A stretch of 43,741 bases of DNA from Bacteroidia bacterium. Its GTDB lineage: Bacteria > Bacteroidota > Bacteroidia > Flavobacteriales > Schleiferiaceae. Below the pieces are notes generated by a model that saw only the letters and a list, made by a program, of their open reading frames with translations, did no database searches and had not been told where the DNA came from. This document shows positions 14,822-22,180 of the stretch, in pieces (within the stretch, counting starts at the first letter, position 1; every line of letters begins with the position of its first letter). The position numbers were made by a program, and so were the translations under genes. The stretch is from positions 1 to 43,741 of the forward strand of contig JAUHWX010000004.1 of the NCBI GenBank assembly GCA_030427285.1. Direction: 5' to 3'.

Positions 14822-14839
14822 TTGTATAGTACGATACAA
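14822..14839. promoter_or_regulatory. 18-bp near-palindrome upstream of the SprT-like gene
   Basis: TTGTATAGTACGATACAA is self-complementary except for one pair (positions 7 and 12). It lies 6-23 bp upstream of the minus-strand ATG and overlaps a TATACAAT-like box. It is a likely operator covering the promoter or ribosome-binding region. Confidence 0.45.
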
Positions 14840-14903
14840 AAATATGAAAATTTATAATACTTCCGAAAGCCCTTCCACAATGTTTATTGTTTTCTACTCC
14901 GAC

Positions 14904-15701
14904 TTAATCGTTCCAAATACAACTGAGGACACTATCGTTACCAATCTGAATACATTGTTCATAAAAATTGACACCCTCATATTCTAGGACATCCCTATCA
15001 TCTTCAAACCAGTCCATTGCTTCTATTTGCTCAGGTTCTTCCGGTAATCTTTTTCCATTGTAAAAATCCTTCGCGATACTGTTAACGGGGACATCCATAT
15101 CATAGGGAATATATTTTAAGCAAAAATCATCTGAAAAAGTTTTCCACTTCACTTTTCCTCGTGAGGAAAAAACAATTCCAATGGGAAAATCGCCCAAAAT
15201 TCTATACCTGAGTAATGCTGCTGTAATTGATACATTAAAGGAATTTCCAACTTCCTTCATCAAATCCATGCTGAATTGTCGTCGGTCAGTTTTTTCCATA
15301 TAAAGGTGAGAAGGCATCAAAAATTCAGCTGCAAAAAGGTTAGCTTCTTTTTCATGCTTTCCTGTTGCATACCATTCGCTTAATGATTTTTTATCGTCTG
15401 TATGGATTTCCGAAAGTAATCCATTATGCAACTCATAATGACCTAGTTCATGGGCAATTACAAAGCGCCTCTTACCTTCATGAGTAATATTCTCGTTGTA
15501 TGAAATGATGGCATCTCCTTGGCTAAATATAATTCTCCCCTGGGCTCCATCTATTCTTTTTTTTTGAATCTCCATAACCCCTCTGGCCAAAATAATATCC
15601 TCTATTGGCAATTCTAGAGGGTCATCGAGCAATCCACAATCGTCTAAAACTCTTACTGCTGCAGCTGTAGCACGGCTAGTTGGTATCTTCTTCATCCTCA
15701 A
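14904..15701 (-). CDS. ImmA/IrrE-family metallo-endopeptidase
   Basis: The 265-residue protein has the gluzincin motif HELGHYE (residues 84-90) followed by EKEANLFAAEFLMP (117-130), the family's second signature with the third zinc ligand. Residues 1-70 and 180-265 are accessory. ImmA/IrrE proteases cleave a partner repressor or regulator in response to a signal such as DNA damage, as known for ICEBs1 ImmA-ImmR and Deinococcus IrrE-DdrO. Its 5' end overlaps the 136-residue gene upstream by 26 nt, which in turn overlaps the sigma-like gene by 8 nt. I infer that the unknown middle protein is its substrate. Confidence 0.85.
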   Translation of the reverse strand: MRMKKIPTSRATAAAVRVLDDCGLLDDPLELPIEDIILARGVMEIQKKRIDGAQGRIIFSQGDAIISYNENITHEGKRRFVIAHELGHYELHNGLLSEIHTDDKKSLSEWYATGKHEKEANLFAAEFLMPSHLYMEKTDRRQFSMDLMKEVGNSFNVSITAALLRYRILGDFPIGIVFSSRGKVKWKTFSDDFCLKYIPYDMDVPVNSIAKDFYNGKRLPEEPEQIEAMDWFEDDRDVLEYEGVNFYEQCIQIGNDSVLSCIWND

Positions 15702-16086
15702 TTTCTTCTTTAAGTTCTCTTATTAACTCCATCAATTTTCTGTCAATAAGTGTTGATCCCCGATCAAAATTTGAAATACCTTCATGTTTACTAAAAAATT
15801 GCAGATTTAACTCTTGATACTTGGGTTGCTTCAGCAAGCGGCTTAATAATTCACTTTTACCAAACTGATTGATTAAATCATTTAATATTTCCTTTGCTTT
15901 TTCAGAAGTGCTTCTTTGCAAATTTGCTTTTGCCTGTGTATTCAGCTTCTTTATGTGCTTCAAATGTCTTTTAAAATCTATTTCTGAGTTACTCTCTATT
16001 TCTTTTAGAATATCCTCATCTGGAAGATTTAGAATAGACTCTTCAAAAAGCTCATTGATTTGCTTTATTATTTCTGAGTTATTCAT
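15676..16086 (-). CDS. Unknown 136-residue helical protein between a sigma-like gene and an ImmA/IrrE protease
   Basis: The protein is almost entirely helical, acidic at both ends, with a basic middle (KRHLKHIKKLNTQAKANLQRS) and an EEIEDEEDTN tail. I recognise no domain. It overlaps both neighbours (8 nt with the sigma-like gene, 26 nt with the protease gene), so it is stoichiometrically coupled to them. By analogy with other regulator/protease pairs it could be an anti-sigma factor or a protease-sensitive adaptor. The FDRGSTLIDRKLMELIRELK segment is a plausible interaction helix. This role is inference from position only. Confidence 0.6.
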   Translation of the reverse strand: MNNSEIIKQINELFEESILNLPDEDILKEIESNSEIDFKRHLKHIKKLNTQAKANLQRSTSEKAKEILNDLINQFGKSELLSRLLKQPKYQELNLQFFSKHEGISNFDRGSTLIDRKLMELIRELKEEIEDEEDTN

Positions 16087-16729
16087 CTTGATTTCCGTTT
16101 TTCAAGTTCATTAACAAAATTTTTACTTGTTCGCACATCTGTGCATTTACCCGATAAAATTTTTTCCTTTCCCAGCCCAACTCTTCACAAATTTCCTTTG
16201 AACTTTTTCCCTCTAGTTTCAGCAAATAAACTGACTCCATATTTGGATCCCCTTCAATCGCCTTTTCAATCAGTTCCAATTGTCGATCTGATATATTCTC
16301 TTTTTCTTCCGCTGTTAAAAATTCATCAAGTTCTTCTCCAATTGAATGAACTTGCTCATCAAAAGGAACAATTTGATGATTTTTTTCGGGTTTCTTTTGC
16401 TCAACTTTATATTTCCGTACTTCATCAGAAATCATACTACCAATGATTCGGTGTAGTTGTTTTGCCAAAGAATATTGATCTTTCCATTCCCAAACACCAT
16501 CATATAGCTTCTCTATTGCCCCATGAAAGTAATAGTCAAAAACTGGCATGCCTAGTCTCTTTTCGGAGTGACACCCATAACGTGTGCGGCCTTTTATTCT
16601 CCAATTTATCAATTTTTGGCACTTCAACATTGCTATCTGCCACTCTTCATCTGGTACTTCTGTTAGTTTTTTAAGCGATTTTTCCTTTCTCGTCATGACA
16701 ATAATAATTACAAAAGCTCTTGTATTCAT
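16079..16729 (-). CDS. Sigma-70-like (alternative sigma factor) protein
   Basis: This is a 216-residue ORF. The ATG at 16694-16696 (MTRKEKSLKK) is an equally good start and would clear the inverted repeat. The N-terminal half (EEWQIAMLKCQKLINWRIKGR ... FDYYFHGAIEKLYDG) could correspond to a region 2-like bundle. The C-terminal part (DPNMESVYLLKLEGKSSKEICEELGWERKKFYRVNAQMCEQVKILL) has the region 4 HTH pattern of ECF-like sigma factors. It begins a three-gene overlapping operon ending in an ImmA/IrrE protease. A perfect inverted repeat sits at its start. I infer a stress-activated transcription switch on the plasmid. Confidence 0.6.
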   Translation of the reverse strand: MNTRAFVIIIVMTRKEKSLKKLTEVPDEEWQIAMLKCQKLINWRIKGRTRYGCHSEKRLGMPVFDYYFHGAIEKLYDGVWEWKDQYSLAKQLHRIIGSMISDEVRKYKVEQKKPEKNHQIVPFDEQVHSIGEELDEFLTAEEKENISDRQLELIEKAIEGDPNMESVYLLKLEGKSSKEICEELGWERKKFYRVNAQMCEQVKILLMNLKNGNQDE

Positions 16730-16787
16730 CTATTAACTGAAAAAGAAAAAATTACTCCGGGGTAAAAAAATAGAACTCAGTTAATAG
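16730..16787. promoter_or_regulatory. Perfect 11-bp inverted repeat in the divergent promoter region
   Basis: CTATTAACTGA (16730-16740) and its exact reverse complement TCAGTTAATAG (16777-16787) are separated by 36 bp containing CTCCGGGG. They lie between the divergently transcribed sigma-like operon and the YegP-like gene. The left arm touches the first possible start codon of the sigma-like gene. The symmetry suggests a binding site, possibly two half-sites for a looping or dimeric regulator, controlling both directions. Confidence 0.55.
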
Positions 16788-16846
16788 GAGAGTGAAGGGC
16801 GCACGTTGCTCCCAATAAACATTAAATTTTAACTATTAACAAAGTT

Positions 16847-17212
16847 ATGGAAAATCCAAAATTTCAGATTTCAAAAGACAATGCAGGAGAGTACCGCTTT
16901 TTGCTAAAAGCAAAAAATGGAGAACCCATTCTACGCAGCTCTGAAGGTTACACCACAAAGCAAAATTGTCAAAATGGCATTTCTTCAGTAAAGACTAATG
17001 CACCTTATGACAGTAGGTACGATCGAAAAACAGCTATTAATGGTCAATACTATTTTATATTGAATGCCAGAAATGGTGAAGCTCTTGGTATAAGTGAAAT
17101 GTACAACTCCCAGTATTCAAGAAATGACGGTATTGATGCAGTCAAAAGAGATGCACCTAATGCTCCAATTGAAGATTTAACTATTAGCGCAAGTTCTTAC
17201 AGAAATTGGTAA
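16847..17212 (+). CDS. YegP-family protein with two DUF1508 repeats
   Basis: The 121-residue protein contains two copies of the DUF1508 unit: KFQISKDNAGEYRFLLKAKNG with EPILRSSEGYTTKQNCQNGISSVKTNAP, then NGQYYFILNARNGEALGISEMY with DGIDAVKRDAP. Tandem DUF1508 repeats are typical of YegP, a small soluble protein of unknown function found widely in bacteria. It is monocistronic, followed by a clear intrinsic terminator. A link to the divergent sigma-like operon through the shared promoter region is possible. Confidence 0.85.
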   Translation: MENPKFQISKDNAGEYRFLLKAKNGEPILRSSEGYTTKQNCQNGISSVKTNAPYDSRYDRKTAINGQYYFILNARNGEALGISEMYNSQYSRNDGIDAVKRDAPNAPIEDLTISASSYRNW

Positions 17213-17244
17213 TCTGCTGGTACATTAGGTAAACAGGTAGGGAA

Positions 17245-17273
17245 GGGGGCTGATGAATCAAGCCCCTTTTTTT
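17245..17273 (+). terminator. Intrinsic terminator after the YegP-like gene
   Basis: GGGGCT (17246-17251) pairs with AGCCCC (17261-17266) around a 9-nt loop, followed directly by seven T residues. It lies 33 bp after the YegP-like stop. Confidence 0.8.
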
Positions 17274-17440
17274 GTTTAAAAAACCTTGATGTTTTTCAGG
17301 AATTCCCTTATCCTTCCTCCAAGGCGTTTCACAAGCCCATACATGAGCGGTCACCCGTTGTTTGTATTAATCCAAATGGGGTCTTCCGCACTTTTCGGTT
17401 AATATATACAACAGTAAAGGAGCATAAAGAGCATAAGGAA

Positions 17441-17707
17441 TTGAAAGGCCAGAATTTGAGAGATCACATGACGCTAACCGAGATTGCTATCAATATCCTG
17501 GCTGAAGCCTCAACAATTGACATAGCAAGAGAGAAGGACGCCAAAGGTTTTGCCGGCAACCAGGAAGCCGCACAGATCGGAGGACGAATAGCAGGAAACG
17601 CCCGGCGGGAACTGGAAGCCGAAACCGGAAAGAAGGTAGTGAGTAAGCAGAATTTTTTAAAACGCCTGAAGGGTAAAAGCAAAACAGATGATGAAAAAGA
17701 AAATTGA
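17441..17707 (+). pseudogene. C-terminal fragment of a DinD/BRO-like protein
   Basis: The frame begins at a TTG and encodes QNLRDHMTLTEIAINILAEA, then DAKGFAGNQEAAQIGGRIAG, then ETGKKVVSKQNFL. This matches the C-terminal end of DNA-damage-inducible protein D / BRO-type antirepressor proteins, which are about three times longer. The frame is open upstream to at least 17250 but lacks an ATG and recognisable N-terminal domain, and crosses the terminator of the previous gene. I read it as the tail of a deleted gene. It overlaps the following 67-residue gene by 20 nt, mirroring how a KilA-N gene precedes the paralogue at 20032, so it may still be translated as a fragment. Confidence 0.55.
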
Positions 17708-17891
17708 TTTACCCAGGCTTTTGAATGTCATCGACCTGGCATACGATGCAGACATGAGAAGTTCTGACCTGTACGAAAAACTCGACGGCCGCGCCGCATG
17801 GACTGCAAGGGAGCTAAAGCAGGTGAGAGCTGTACTTGCCAAGCATGCGAAAGAGACGGCTGCTATGCTGGAAGCCCTGGACATAGATTGA
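17688..17891 (+). CDS. Small conserved plasmid protein (67 aa), copy 1
   Basis: The start is ATG 17688 (or 17691). The protein is helical and charged: LPRLLNVIDLAYDADM, SSDLYEKLDGRAAWTARELK, then AKHAKETAAMLEALDID. A second copy at 20032-20232 is nearly identical in its last 45 residues. I do not recognise the family. In both copies the gene starts within 20 nt of the end of a KilA-N or DinD/BRO-like gene, so it may modulate those proteins or be a partner such as a small antitoxin-like factor. Confidence 0.6.
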   Translation: MMKKKIDLPRLLNVIDLAYDADMRSSDLYEKLDGRAAWTARELKQVRAVLAKHAKETAAMLEALDID

Positions 17892-18074
17892 GCTAACCGC
17901 CTGACATCCTCACAGAATCCGACGCTCTGTATGTGGTGTATTAACTTTTGCGCAATTGGTATCGTTAAAGCCATTGTCTGTTTCTCATTTCTCCAATGGG
18001 AACTGTGAACCTTCAAGTATTGACCTTTGACAGACGGGTCTCAAGAGGGCCAAAATATTTACCACAATGCAACC

Positions 18075-18239
18075 ATGGCCAAGCGCCAAAGGCTTCGCAA
18101 ACTCAGCAAGCCAAAAACAAAAAGAGGCAAAAGTCTCAAATCATTCATTGTCAGGTCTGTAGTTAAGCTTTTCATCAAAGCGCTATTTGAATTTTGGTTC
18201 TCGGTCTGGTTAGAACAAGTATTTGATTTTCGATTGTAG
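18075..18239 (+). CDS. Small basic, possibly membrane-associated protein
   Basis: From ATG 18075 the frame encodes a very basic N-terminus (MAKRQRLRKLSKPKTKRGK) followed by a hydrophobic stretch (SVVKLFIKALFEFWFSVWL). It has no recognised family. A strong hairpin terminator 35 bp downstream supports a transcript ending here. An upstream in-frame start at 18027 is less convincing. It may be a small membrane peptide or a chance ORF. Confidence 0.3.
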   Translation: MAKRQRLRKLSKPKTKRGKSLKSFIVRSVVKLFIKALFEFWFSVWLEQVFDFRL

Positions 18240-18274
18240 AAAATCAATAAGAGACTTTTTCTTCACTTGTTTGT

Positions 18275-18304
18275 GCGGTTGCTCCTGAAGGCAACCGCGT
18301 TTTT
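18275..18304 (+). terminator. Intrinsic terminator
   Basis: GCGGTTGC (18275-18282) and GCAACCGC (18291-18298) form a perfect 8-bp stem with an 8-nt loop, followed by GTTTTT. It ends plus-strand transcription from the small gene upstream. Confidence 0.8.
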
Positions 18305-18307
18305 AAT

Positions 18308-18332
18308 GCCAGAAGCTCAACGAGCTTCTGGC
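18308..18332 (-). terminator. Strong hairpin between convergent genes
   Basis: GCCAGAAGCTC (18308-18318) and GAGCTTCTGGC (18322-18332) form an 11-bp perfect stem with a 3-nt loop. It lies directly after the 3' end of the minus-strand gene at 18347. TTTT follows it on the plus strand (GCTGAGTTTT), and ATTAAAAA on the minus strand, so it could terminate either direction. Confidence 0.6.
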
Positions 18333-18346
18333 TGAGTTTTCGATAG

Positions 18347-18700
18347 CTATCCTATAAATCTTTCTGTCACATCCAGCCCATCGTTGACTACATCGAGTAG
18401 TTGCTGAGAGGAGAATGCTTTTTCGGTCCTGTTCCTTAGCTGAGTCAGTCTTGCCCTCTCTTCTATTGAGAGTTTCTTGCTCAGAAATTTATCCAATGCT
18501 TTTATCAGATAACCCTGGACTGAAAGAAATTGCTTTTGAAACGAACCAAGGTGCCGAACGTGGCTTGAACCCTTTTCAGCATCCATCAGATTTTTCATGT
18601 AGCAAACGTCAGCGCCATGTCGTGCCCCTCTTTTACATTTGTGTGCGCGACGAATGAGCACTTCATACATAAAGGCTTCACCATAATTTGTGTACTTCAT
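18347..18700 (-). CDS. Hypothetical protein, four-helix-bundle-like
   Basis: I place the start at ATG 18698-18700 (MKYTNYGEAFMYEVLIRRAHKC), giving 117 residues; the upstream extension reads as non-coding. Features are a KCKRGARHGADVCYMKNLMD segment and long helices (FLSVQGYLIKALDKFLSKK, LSIEERARLTQLRNRTEKAF). It looks like a small helical bundle. No family was recognised with confidence. It is flanked by terminator hairpins and so is probably monocistronic. Confidence 0.5.
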   Translation of the reverse strand: MKYTNYGEAFMYEVLIRRAHKCKRGARHGADVCYMKNLMDAEKGSSHVRHLGSFQKQFLSVQGYLIKALDKFLSKKLSIEERARLTQLRNRTEKAFSSQQLLDVVNDGLDVTERFIG

Positions 18701-18907
18701 AATTAATTTATTTTGAGTATGAAATAAATATCCTAATCCCAAATAGATTAGGATAGGGACAGCCTGGCCGTTACCCATGGCGACAACTTGTCAAAAGGAA
18801 CAGTTCCAGCGTAGGACATCTTACGACTTTTACTATAAGTGGCTGATATTCAGTGGTAAAAATATTTACTTGATTGAGTAAAGGATATTAGCATTCCCTT
18901 TTTCTCG

Positions 18908-19003
18908 CTATTTCGCTTTGATCCATGCCACCAGGTCGGAGTGAAAGATATACCAGCGCCTTACTCGCCTGTCATCCTTCCTTCCTTTAGTTTCGGTGGT
19001 AAT
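18908..19003 (-). pseudogene. Remnant of an excisionase-type helix-turn-helix gene
   Basis: A minus-strand frame of about 30 codons ends with RRVRRWYIFHSDLVAWIKAK and a stop. That is the hallmark C-terminal wing of small Bacteroidota MerR/excisionase-like HTH proteins. The N-terminal HTH helices are missing, and a stop codon lies just upstream in frame. I read it as a decayed fragment, possibly left by an integrated element. Confidence 0.35.
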
Positions 19004-19123
19004 AAAAGATTATAGGCGAAACACCCTGACAGAGTTGGCGGATTAACCCGCCAGATATTTGGTAATTTTACCCTTTGGTAGCTATGGGCAAAAATGCCCA
19101 TTTTCGAAAAAATCTCACTTACC

Positions 19124-19149
19124 GCCCTGGCGTAATTCAGGGCTTTTTT
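19124..19149 (+). terminator. Intrinsic terminator upstream of KilA-N copy 2
   Basis: GCCCTG (19124-19129) and CAGGGC (19138-19143) form a 6-bp stem followed by six T residues. It is 24 bp before the KilA-N ATG, so it either ends an upstream transcript or attenuates this gene. A second hairpin TGGGCA-AAAA-TGCCCA lies at about 19085-19100. Confidence 0.6.
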
Positions 19150-19172
19150 ATCTTACCCCTGATCACATAGTT

Positions 19173-20018
19173 ATGGCAAAAAAGAAAGACACGCTCAAAG
19201 TAAAAGATGTATCTGTAAAAGTTCAGTATATCGAGAATGAGGAGTATTTGAGCCTCACAGATATGGCAAAGAGTAGGAGCGACCGCCCTGAAATAATTAT
19301 TCAGAGATGGATGCGAAACCGCAATACTTTAGAATATCTCATTTTGTGGGAGGATGAATACAACCCCTTTTTTAATCACACCCTTTTGGATGTGATTAGG
19401 CAGAATATAAGCCTCAATGATTTCACGCTTTCAATAAAAGAGTGGGTAAGTCAAACCAACGCAGTAGGAGTGCAGGCCCGCGCTGGGAGATATGGTGGAA
19501 CCTACGCCCATAGAGATATAGCATTTGAGTTTGCCAGTTGGTTAAGCCCTGAATTTAAGTTTCATTTGATAAAAGAGTATCAGCGCCTAAAAATAGATGA
19601 GCAGCGCCGCTTAGGCTTAAACTGGGATTTGAAAAGAGAGCTTACGAAAATCAATTACCGACTGCACACCGAAACCGTCCGCCGTTTTCTCGTTCCTAAA
19701 GGCTGGGAAGGCAAATACAAAGTATTTGGTATTTATGCCAATGAGGCGGATATGTTTAACATTGCCGTTTTCGGAATGACCGCGCAGGAATGGAAAGACA
19801 ATAACCCTGATGAAAAGGGGAACCTACGCGACAATGCAACCGCCCTGGAGCTGACGATTCTCAACAACTTGCAAGCGATTAACAGCGAAATGATACGGGA
19901 AAGAATATCCGCTGAGGATCGGCTTTTGAAGCTTCGCGTTATTGCTCAATACCAGCTTGTAGTATTAGGAGAGGATAGCGGAGTAAAGAAGCTTCGCCCG
20001 CCTGGAGATATTGACTAA
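19173..20018 (+). CDS. KilA-N domain protein (copy 2)
   Basis: I choose ATG 19173 (MAKKKDTLKV) because the longer frame from 19059 runs through a terminator hairpin and the paralogue starts with the same MAKKK. The 281-residue protein has the KilA-N signature (EYLSLTDMAKSRSDRPEIIIQRWMRN, GRYGGTYAHRDIAFEFASWLSPEFK) and the same C-terminal extension (FNIAVFGMTAQEWKDNNPDEKGNLRDNATALELTILNNLQAINSEM). Synteny differs from copy 1: here the 66-residue small gene follows by 13 bp. It is likely a plasmid DNA-binding regulator. Two diverged copies on one replicon suggest separate acquisitions or an old duplication. Confidence 0.85.
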   Translation: MAKKKDTLKVKDVSVKVQYIENEEYLSLTDMAKSRSDRPEIIIQRWMRNRNTLEYLILWEDEYNPFFNHTLLDVIRQNISLNDFTLSIKEWVSQTNAVGVQARAGRYGGTYAHRDIAFEFASWLSPEFKFHLIKEYQRLKIDEQRRLGLNWDLKRELTKINYRLHTETVRRFLVPKGWEGKYKVFGIYANEADMFNIAVFGMTAQEWKDNNPDEKGNLRDNATALELTILNNLQAINSEMIRERISAEDRLLKLRVIAQYQLVVLGEDSGVKKLRPPGDID

Positions 20019-20031
20019 CTGGAAACCGACA

Positions 20032-20232
20032 ATGAAAAAGCAAATTGATATGCTCAAGCTTTTGAATGTTGTAGACCTGGCATACAAAGCAGATATGAGA
20101 AGCGCTGACCTATACGAAAGGCTCGACGGCCGCGCCGCCTGGACGGCAAAGGAGCTGAAGCAAGAGAGAGCCGTACTTGCAACACATGCAAAAGAGACGG
20201 CTGCAATGCTGGAAGCCCTGGACATAGATTGA
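20032..20232 (+). CDS. Small conserved plasmid protein (66 aa), copy 2
   Basis: Start at ATG 20032 (MKKQIDMLKLLNVVDLAYKADM), 13 bp after the KilA-N stop. It is a close paralogue of the protein at 17688-17891, sharing DLYE-LDGRAAWTA-ELKQ and AKETAAMLEALDID. The conservation of sequence between two copies, against diverged upstream genes, suggests a functional protein. Function is unknown. Confidence 0.65.
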   Translation: MKKQIDMLKLLNVVDLAYKADMRSADLYERLDGRAAWTAKELKQERAVLATHAKETAAMLEALDID

Positions 20233-20234
20233 AC

Positions 20235-20257
20235 CGTGGGCAAATTCTCCCTTTTGG
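20235..20257. repeat. 23-bp direct repeat, left copy
   Basis: The 23 bp beginning CGTGGG and ending CCCTTTTGG differ at one base from 22640-22662 in the same orientation. The two copies bracket the 578-residue gene, so they may mark a cassette boundary or a pair of regulatory sites. Confidence 0.5.
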
Positions 20258-20379
20258 CTTTGGATGACCTTTTTTGCGATTGCCGGGGGAAAAATGATTT
20301 AATTTTTCTAACACATAGCTGGCCACAGGATACGTATTCAACCCCCTGACAGAAAAGATGCTTTCTTGTTCGTTTCATC

Positions 20380-22116
20380 CTATCGAGGAATACGTTTAGG
20401 CGGTATCGCCTTACGAGGAATTTGTTTTGGGCCTGCTTGTTTAAGGGGGATTTGCTTGGGTTGTTGTATTTTTGAAGGAATGGCCTGAGCAGTTTTGCTA
20501 TCATACTCTTCATCGGATAGATACCCTTTTTTAATTTGGGCATAGTTTCTCCGGAGGCTCCCTGGAGATTTGATTCCGTTTATGTGGTATTTGTTCCGCC
20601 ACCAACCGGCATTCAATTTTGGGCTTTTTAGTAGCCATTCCATTACTGATAAAAGCTCAGCAATAGGGATACTTTCTTTCGATACCATCATCCTTAAGTC
20701 TCGTTCCCAATTAATTAGATTGGCCTTGTGTAGGCGCGGATCATCTTTGTGAATTTCTATCAGATTTTGCCTGAATCGAAACGCGAGGTAATAAAATCGT
20801 TTATCCTTATCTGCTAGTTCAGCCTCAGACATCATTTGTGCTTGCTGCTTTCTGGTTCTAATTTCTTCTATATCCTTAAACTCCTTTCCTCGATGCTCAT
20901 ATGTTTGCAGCCAGTTTTTTTCATAATGAAGAATGCCATATTTTTCTTCCGGGTCAAAAAAACGAGCTGGGCCTACCACATAGGCGAGTGGGTTTGACTT
21001 CATCCCTTTTTCTATATGGAGAATAGTGTGGGACATGCGTTCAAAAAAAGCGTCTAAATTTTCTTCTGAGGTACTATTAAGAAGCTTCAGGGCATTCTGG
21101 TATCCTTTTTCCATTTGGGAGTTAACATACTTATTTCCCATTGCCTGAGCGAGCCTTTTTGTATAATATTCCATTAGCGAATGGGCATAATAGGCTTTTT
21201 TATCCCCTTCACTATGATGTATAAATGCTTCCTGTAGGCCTAAGTCTGCTCCTGTGTTTCCCTTTCCCGCCATATTCATTTCCTCTATAAGAAGTTTGGC
21301 CGCACGCCCCCCCTCTCCCCCATTGCCCGCTTTGGGAGGGCTTCCTTCCTCGAGATCCTTCTTCTCTTCGGAAGCGGTCTGAACATGATGCTCTTCTTTT
21401 TCGCTTATATATTTATTTTTAGTATTAATATCAGTTACTAAAGAATGAGCCAAAATTTGGCTCTTAGAAATAGATATATTGTCAATATTCTGGTGTTGAA
21501 TGGCAGATATAATTTCATCGGATTCATTCCTAAAGTTTTTGTTCAGCGTTGAGAAATCTGTTGTTACAGCGAGAAAGGTTATGTCAGGAGGAATTAACTC
21601 CAGAGGCAAGAGATTGGGGTTAAGGAGTAATTCATAGTCATGTATTGTTCCCCTAAATCGTTTATAAGGCCTCCAGCCAAAGCCTTTACCCCCAAGATCT
21701 CTGTGCCGATACACTTTCTGTTCATGTGGCCTATCTGCCGTTTCTTGTTCTCCTAAAAATAAGCCAGCATAGGTAAGTTTGGCCAAATGACCGGCTGTTC
21801 CGCTTTTTGCACGATAGCGCCCATCTGAGCTTTGACGAAGTTTTAGGTTATTGGTCCGCAGAACATTCGTAATACATTTTTTTCCGGAAGCCATGTCAGT
21901 AGTGACTTGCTTCGTCCATTGTTTGAGCGCGGAAAGCCCTGTTTTCATGTCTCCATCTTTCAATGTATAAGGATGCGACCTGGGAAAAGGGCCTATCGGA
22001 AATTGAGCATTGTGCTGATTGTAGTGCTTGCAGAACCTTTTATAGGAAAGCTTAAACAGGAGCTGATCACTGATGACAGGACCCTTAGTTTTGGAAGATA
22101 CTTGTGCAAGATTCAT
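20380..22116 (-). CDS. Plasmid replication-accessory-like protein
   Basis: This is a 578-residue protein. The N-terminal 200 residues (LLFKLSYKRFCKHYNQHN; HLAKLTYAGLFLGEQ) look like winged-helix or replisome-organiser-type domains. A low-complexity acidic linker (EEKKDLEEGSPPKAGNGGEGG) follows at about 250-275. Residues 440-540 contain DLRMMVSKESIPIAELLSVMEWLLKSPKLNAGWWRNKYHINGIKSPGSLRRNYAQI, which resembles the C-terminal DnaT/replisome-organiser segment (W...FW..NI.S...LR..F). The tail is a run of IPxKx-type repeats. I infer a role in loading or aiding replication; the exact family is not certain. It is flanked by a 23-bp direct repeat. Confidence 0.5.
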   Translation of the reverse strand: MNLAQVSSKTKGPVISDQLLFKLSYKRFCKHYNQHNAQFPIGPFPRSHPYTLKDGDMKTGLSALKQWTKQVTTDMASGKKCITNVLRTNNLKLRQSSDGRYRAKSGTAGHLAKLTYAGLFLGEQETADRPHEQKVYRHRDLGGKGFGWRPYKRFRGTIHDYELLLNPNLLPLELIPPDITFLAVTTDFSTLNKNFRNESDEIISAIQHQNIDNISISKSQILAHSLVTDINTKNKYISEKEEHHVQTASEEKKDLEEGSPPKAGNGGEGGRAAKLLIEEMNMAGKGNTGADLGLQEAFIHHSEGDKKAYYAHSLMEYYTKRLAQAMGNKYVNSQMEKGYQNALKLLNSTSEENLDAFFERMSHTILHIEKGMKSNPLAYVVGPARFFDPEEKYGILHYEKNWLQTYEHRGKEFKDIEEIRTRKQQAQMMSEAELADKDKRFYYLAFRFRQNLIEIHKDDPRLHKANLINWERDLRMMVSKESIPIAELLSVMEWLLKSPKLNAGWWRNKYHINGIKSPGSLRRNYAQIKKGYLSDEEYDSKTAQAIPSKIQQPKQIPLKQAGPKQIPRKAIPPKRIPR

Positions 22117-22143
22117 GATGAGATATTTATGGCAATTTGGGTT

Positions 22144-22180
22144 AAGGGAGAACTGATCACCTGCGATCAGTTCTTCCCTT
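22144..22180. promoter_or_regulatory. Long inverted repeat upstream of the replication-accessory gene
   Basis: AAGGGAGAACTGATC (22144-22158) pairs with GATCAGTTCTTCCCTT (22165-22180) with a single bulge and a 6-nt loop. It lies about 28 bp before the minus-strand start. GCTGATCA recurs inside the start of the gene (about 22061-22068), so this may be an operator or a folded leader RNA. Confidence 0.5.
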
